Positions 13,254 to 13,824 of a stretch of DNA of 13,824 nt are shown here, piece by piece. Each line of letters begins with the position of its first letter. The stretch's first letter is position 1. Under the pieces are notes generated by a model. That model searched no databases. It was not told the origin of the DNA and saw only the letters and a program-made list of their open reading frames with translations. The stretch comes from Bacillota bacterium (GTDB taxonomy: Bacteria; Bacillota; Clostridia; Christensenellales; Pumilibacteraceae): assembly GCA_009780875.1 (NCBI GenBank), contig WQZE01000015.1, positions 1-13,824 on the forward strand, written 5' to 3'. The translations under genes were made by a program, and so were the position numbers.

Positions 13254-13824
13254 TTATTCCAATGCGTGGGCTAGGGTTGCAATCAAATCTTTGGTGATAG
13301 CATACTCTTGTTGTATTTTGTCTTGGGGGATGGGATAAGGTTGGTCTTCAAAGAGTTCCAAGGTCAGGGATGGGATGCCGAGTTCTTGGATACACCAATC
13401 CTTGTAGCCGCCTGCACTGGTGCCTTGCGTAGATACGGATTGATAGGGCTTTTGTCCTGGGGGGATTTTGGCGTTGAGATGGTGCAAGATTTTGTTTGCA
13501 ACAAGTTGGTCACGAGCCACATTTTGTGGAGGTGCAAAAAAATCGTGATACAATTCACGCCCCCTTGCGTGCAAAGACAAGGTAGCCACCGGCCGCACCC
13601 TTTGCGTAAAATTCACCAAAGCCTGCGTCTCCGGTTGGTCATTGGGTGCAAAACCCACAAAGTCACTCGGGCAATCTGTGGGATACAACGCACAATAACA
13701 CCCTGCCCTTGCACCTCCATCCACGACACACGCCTTGCACGACACACATTCTTGGTCGCCGTTCCGCTCCCCACGCAATGTTTCACTGACGGAGCACCTC
13801 GCCTTTGCCCCGTCATCCACAAGG
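13254..13824 (-). CDS. M14 zinc carboxypeptidase, C-terminal part
   Basis: Metallo-carboxypeptidase of family M14; in Firmicutes such enzymes often trim cell-wall peptides or secreted peptides. Only the last 190 codons are present; the N-terminus, with the first two zinc ligands (HxxE), lies beyond the right edge. Visible family marks, numbered from the GTG codon at 13820, are PNDQPETQALVNF (59-71; cf. SEPETRAL), the third zinc ligand His84 in SLHARGRELYHDF, GGYKDWCIQELGIPSLTLEL with the catalytic Glu145, and a closing helix. Residues 9-50 are unusual, with seven cysteines (ECVSCKACV, GCYCALYPTDC) where M14 enzymes normally carry the loop after the NxNF motif. Without the N-terminus I cannot tell whether a signal peptide exists. 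Substrate unknown. Confidence 0.85.
   Translation of the reverse strand, partial: LVDDGAKARCSVSETLRGERNGDQECVSCKACVVDGGARAGCYCALYPTDCPSDFVGFAPNDQPETQALVNFTQRVRPVATLSLHARGRELYHDFFAPPQNVARDQLVANKILHHLNAKIPPGQKPYQSVSTQGTSAGGYKDWCIQELGIPSLTLELFEDQPYPIPQDKIQQEYAITKDLIATLAHALE

Overview
The window looks like a chromosomal segment of a low-to-mid GC Gram-positive bacterium, most likely an uncultured gut-type Clostridia/Firmicutes member. The reasons are GGAGG-type ribosome sites, TTGACA-17-TATAAT promoters, hairpin-plus-U terminators, the standard code (TGA used as a stop), a PTS EIIBC permease, an EFR1-type flavodoxin/ferredoxin and a small acidic protein ending in QDADDL. All genes but two (5373-5957 and 6058-6197) lie on the minus strand. 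The plus strand is C/A-rich throughout, even inside the plus-strand gene, so the skew is probably replicational and the minus strand is probably the leading strand. No tRNA, rRNA, CRISPR array, transposase or phage structural gene was recognised.

Layout, left to right. (1) 1-511: 5' part of a PTS EIIBC permease gene, running off the left edge, with a strong sigma-A-type promoter at 660-689. (2) 687-890: two tandem ~102-bp AT-rich repeat units with 13-bp inverted ends. (3) 956-4106: probable operon of a membrane-anchored extracellular protein and a MacB-like ABC transporter (ATPase fused to an FtsX permease). Its promoter at 4355-4383 is nearly the same as the PTS promoter, is also preceded by the AT-rich repeat, and is followed by an octanucleotide array (8 copies). 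The operon therefore sits between two direct copies of the same promoter/repeat cassette. (4) 4523-5287 truA, divergent from a Myb/SANT-like DNA-binding protein gene (5373-5957), then a 46-residue ORF (6058-6197).

(5) 6280-10290: a two-gene unit encoding a 1038-residue protein and an alpha/beta hydrolase 15 bp downstream. The large protein has a sacsin/NO VEIN-type GHKL ATPase at its N-terminus and a possible restriction-endonuclease-like C-terminus whose expected acidic residue is Ser. Its upstream region holds a two-tier 7-mer/11-mer tandem repeat and a leader that can form mutually exclusive hairpins. This is the best candidate for an undescribed, possibly defence-related system. (6) 10697-11797: EFR1-type flavodoxin with two [4Fe-4S] motifs, interrupted by a pentapeptide-repeat insertion encoded by a 15-bp minisatellite. 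(7) 12166-12534 and 12854-13030: two small proteins, one unknown with eight cysteines and one DUF4177-like, each preceded by the same perfect 20-bp palindrome. (8) 13254-13824: C-terminal part of an M14 zinc carboxypeptidase with an unusual Cys-rich segment, cut by the right edge.

The theme of the window is repeated non-coding DNA at regulatory positions: a duplicated promoter cassette, an octamer array in a leader, a compound heptamer array and a shared palindromic operator. Several of these could vary in length between strains and tune the genes next to them.
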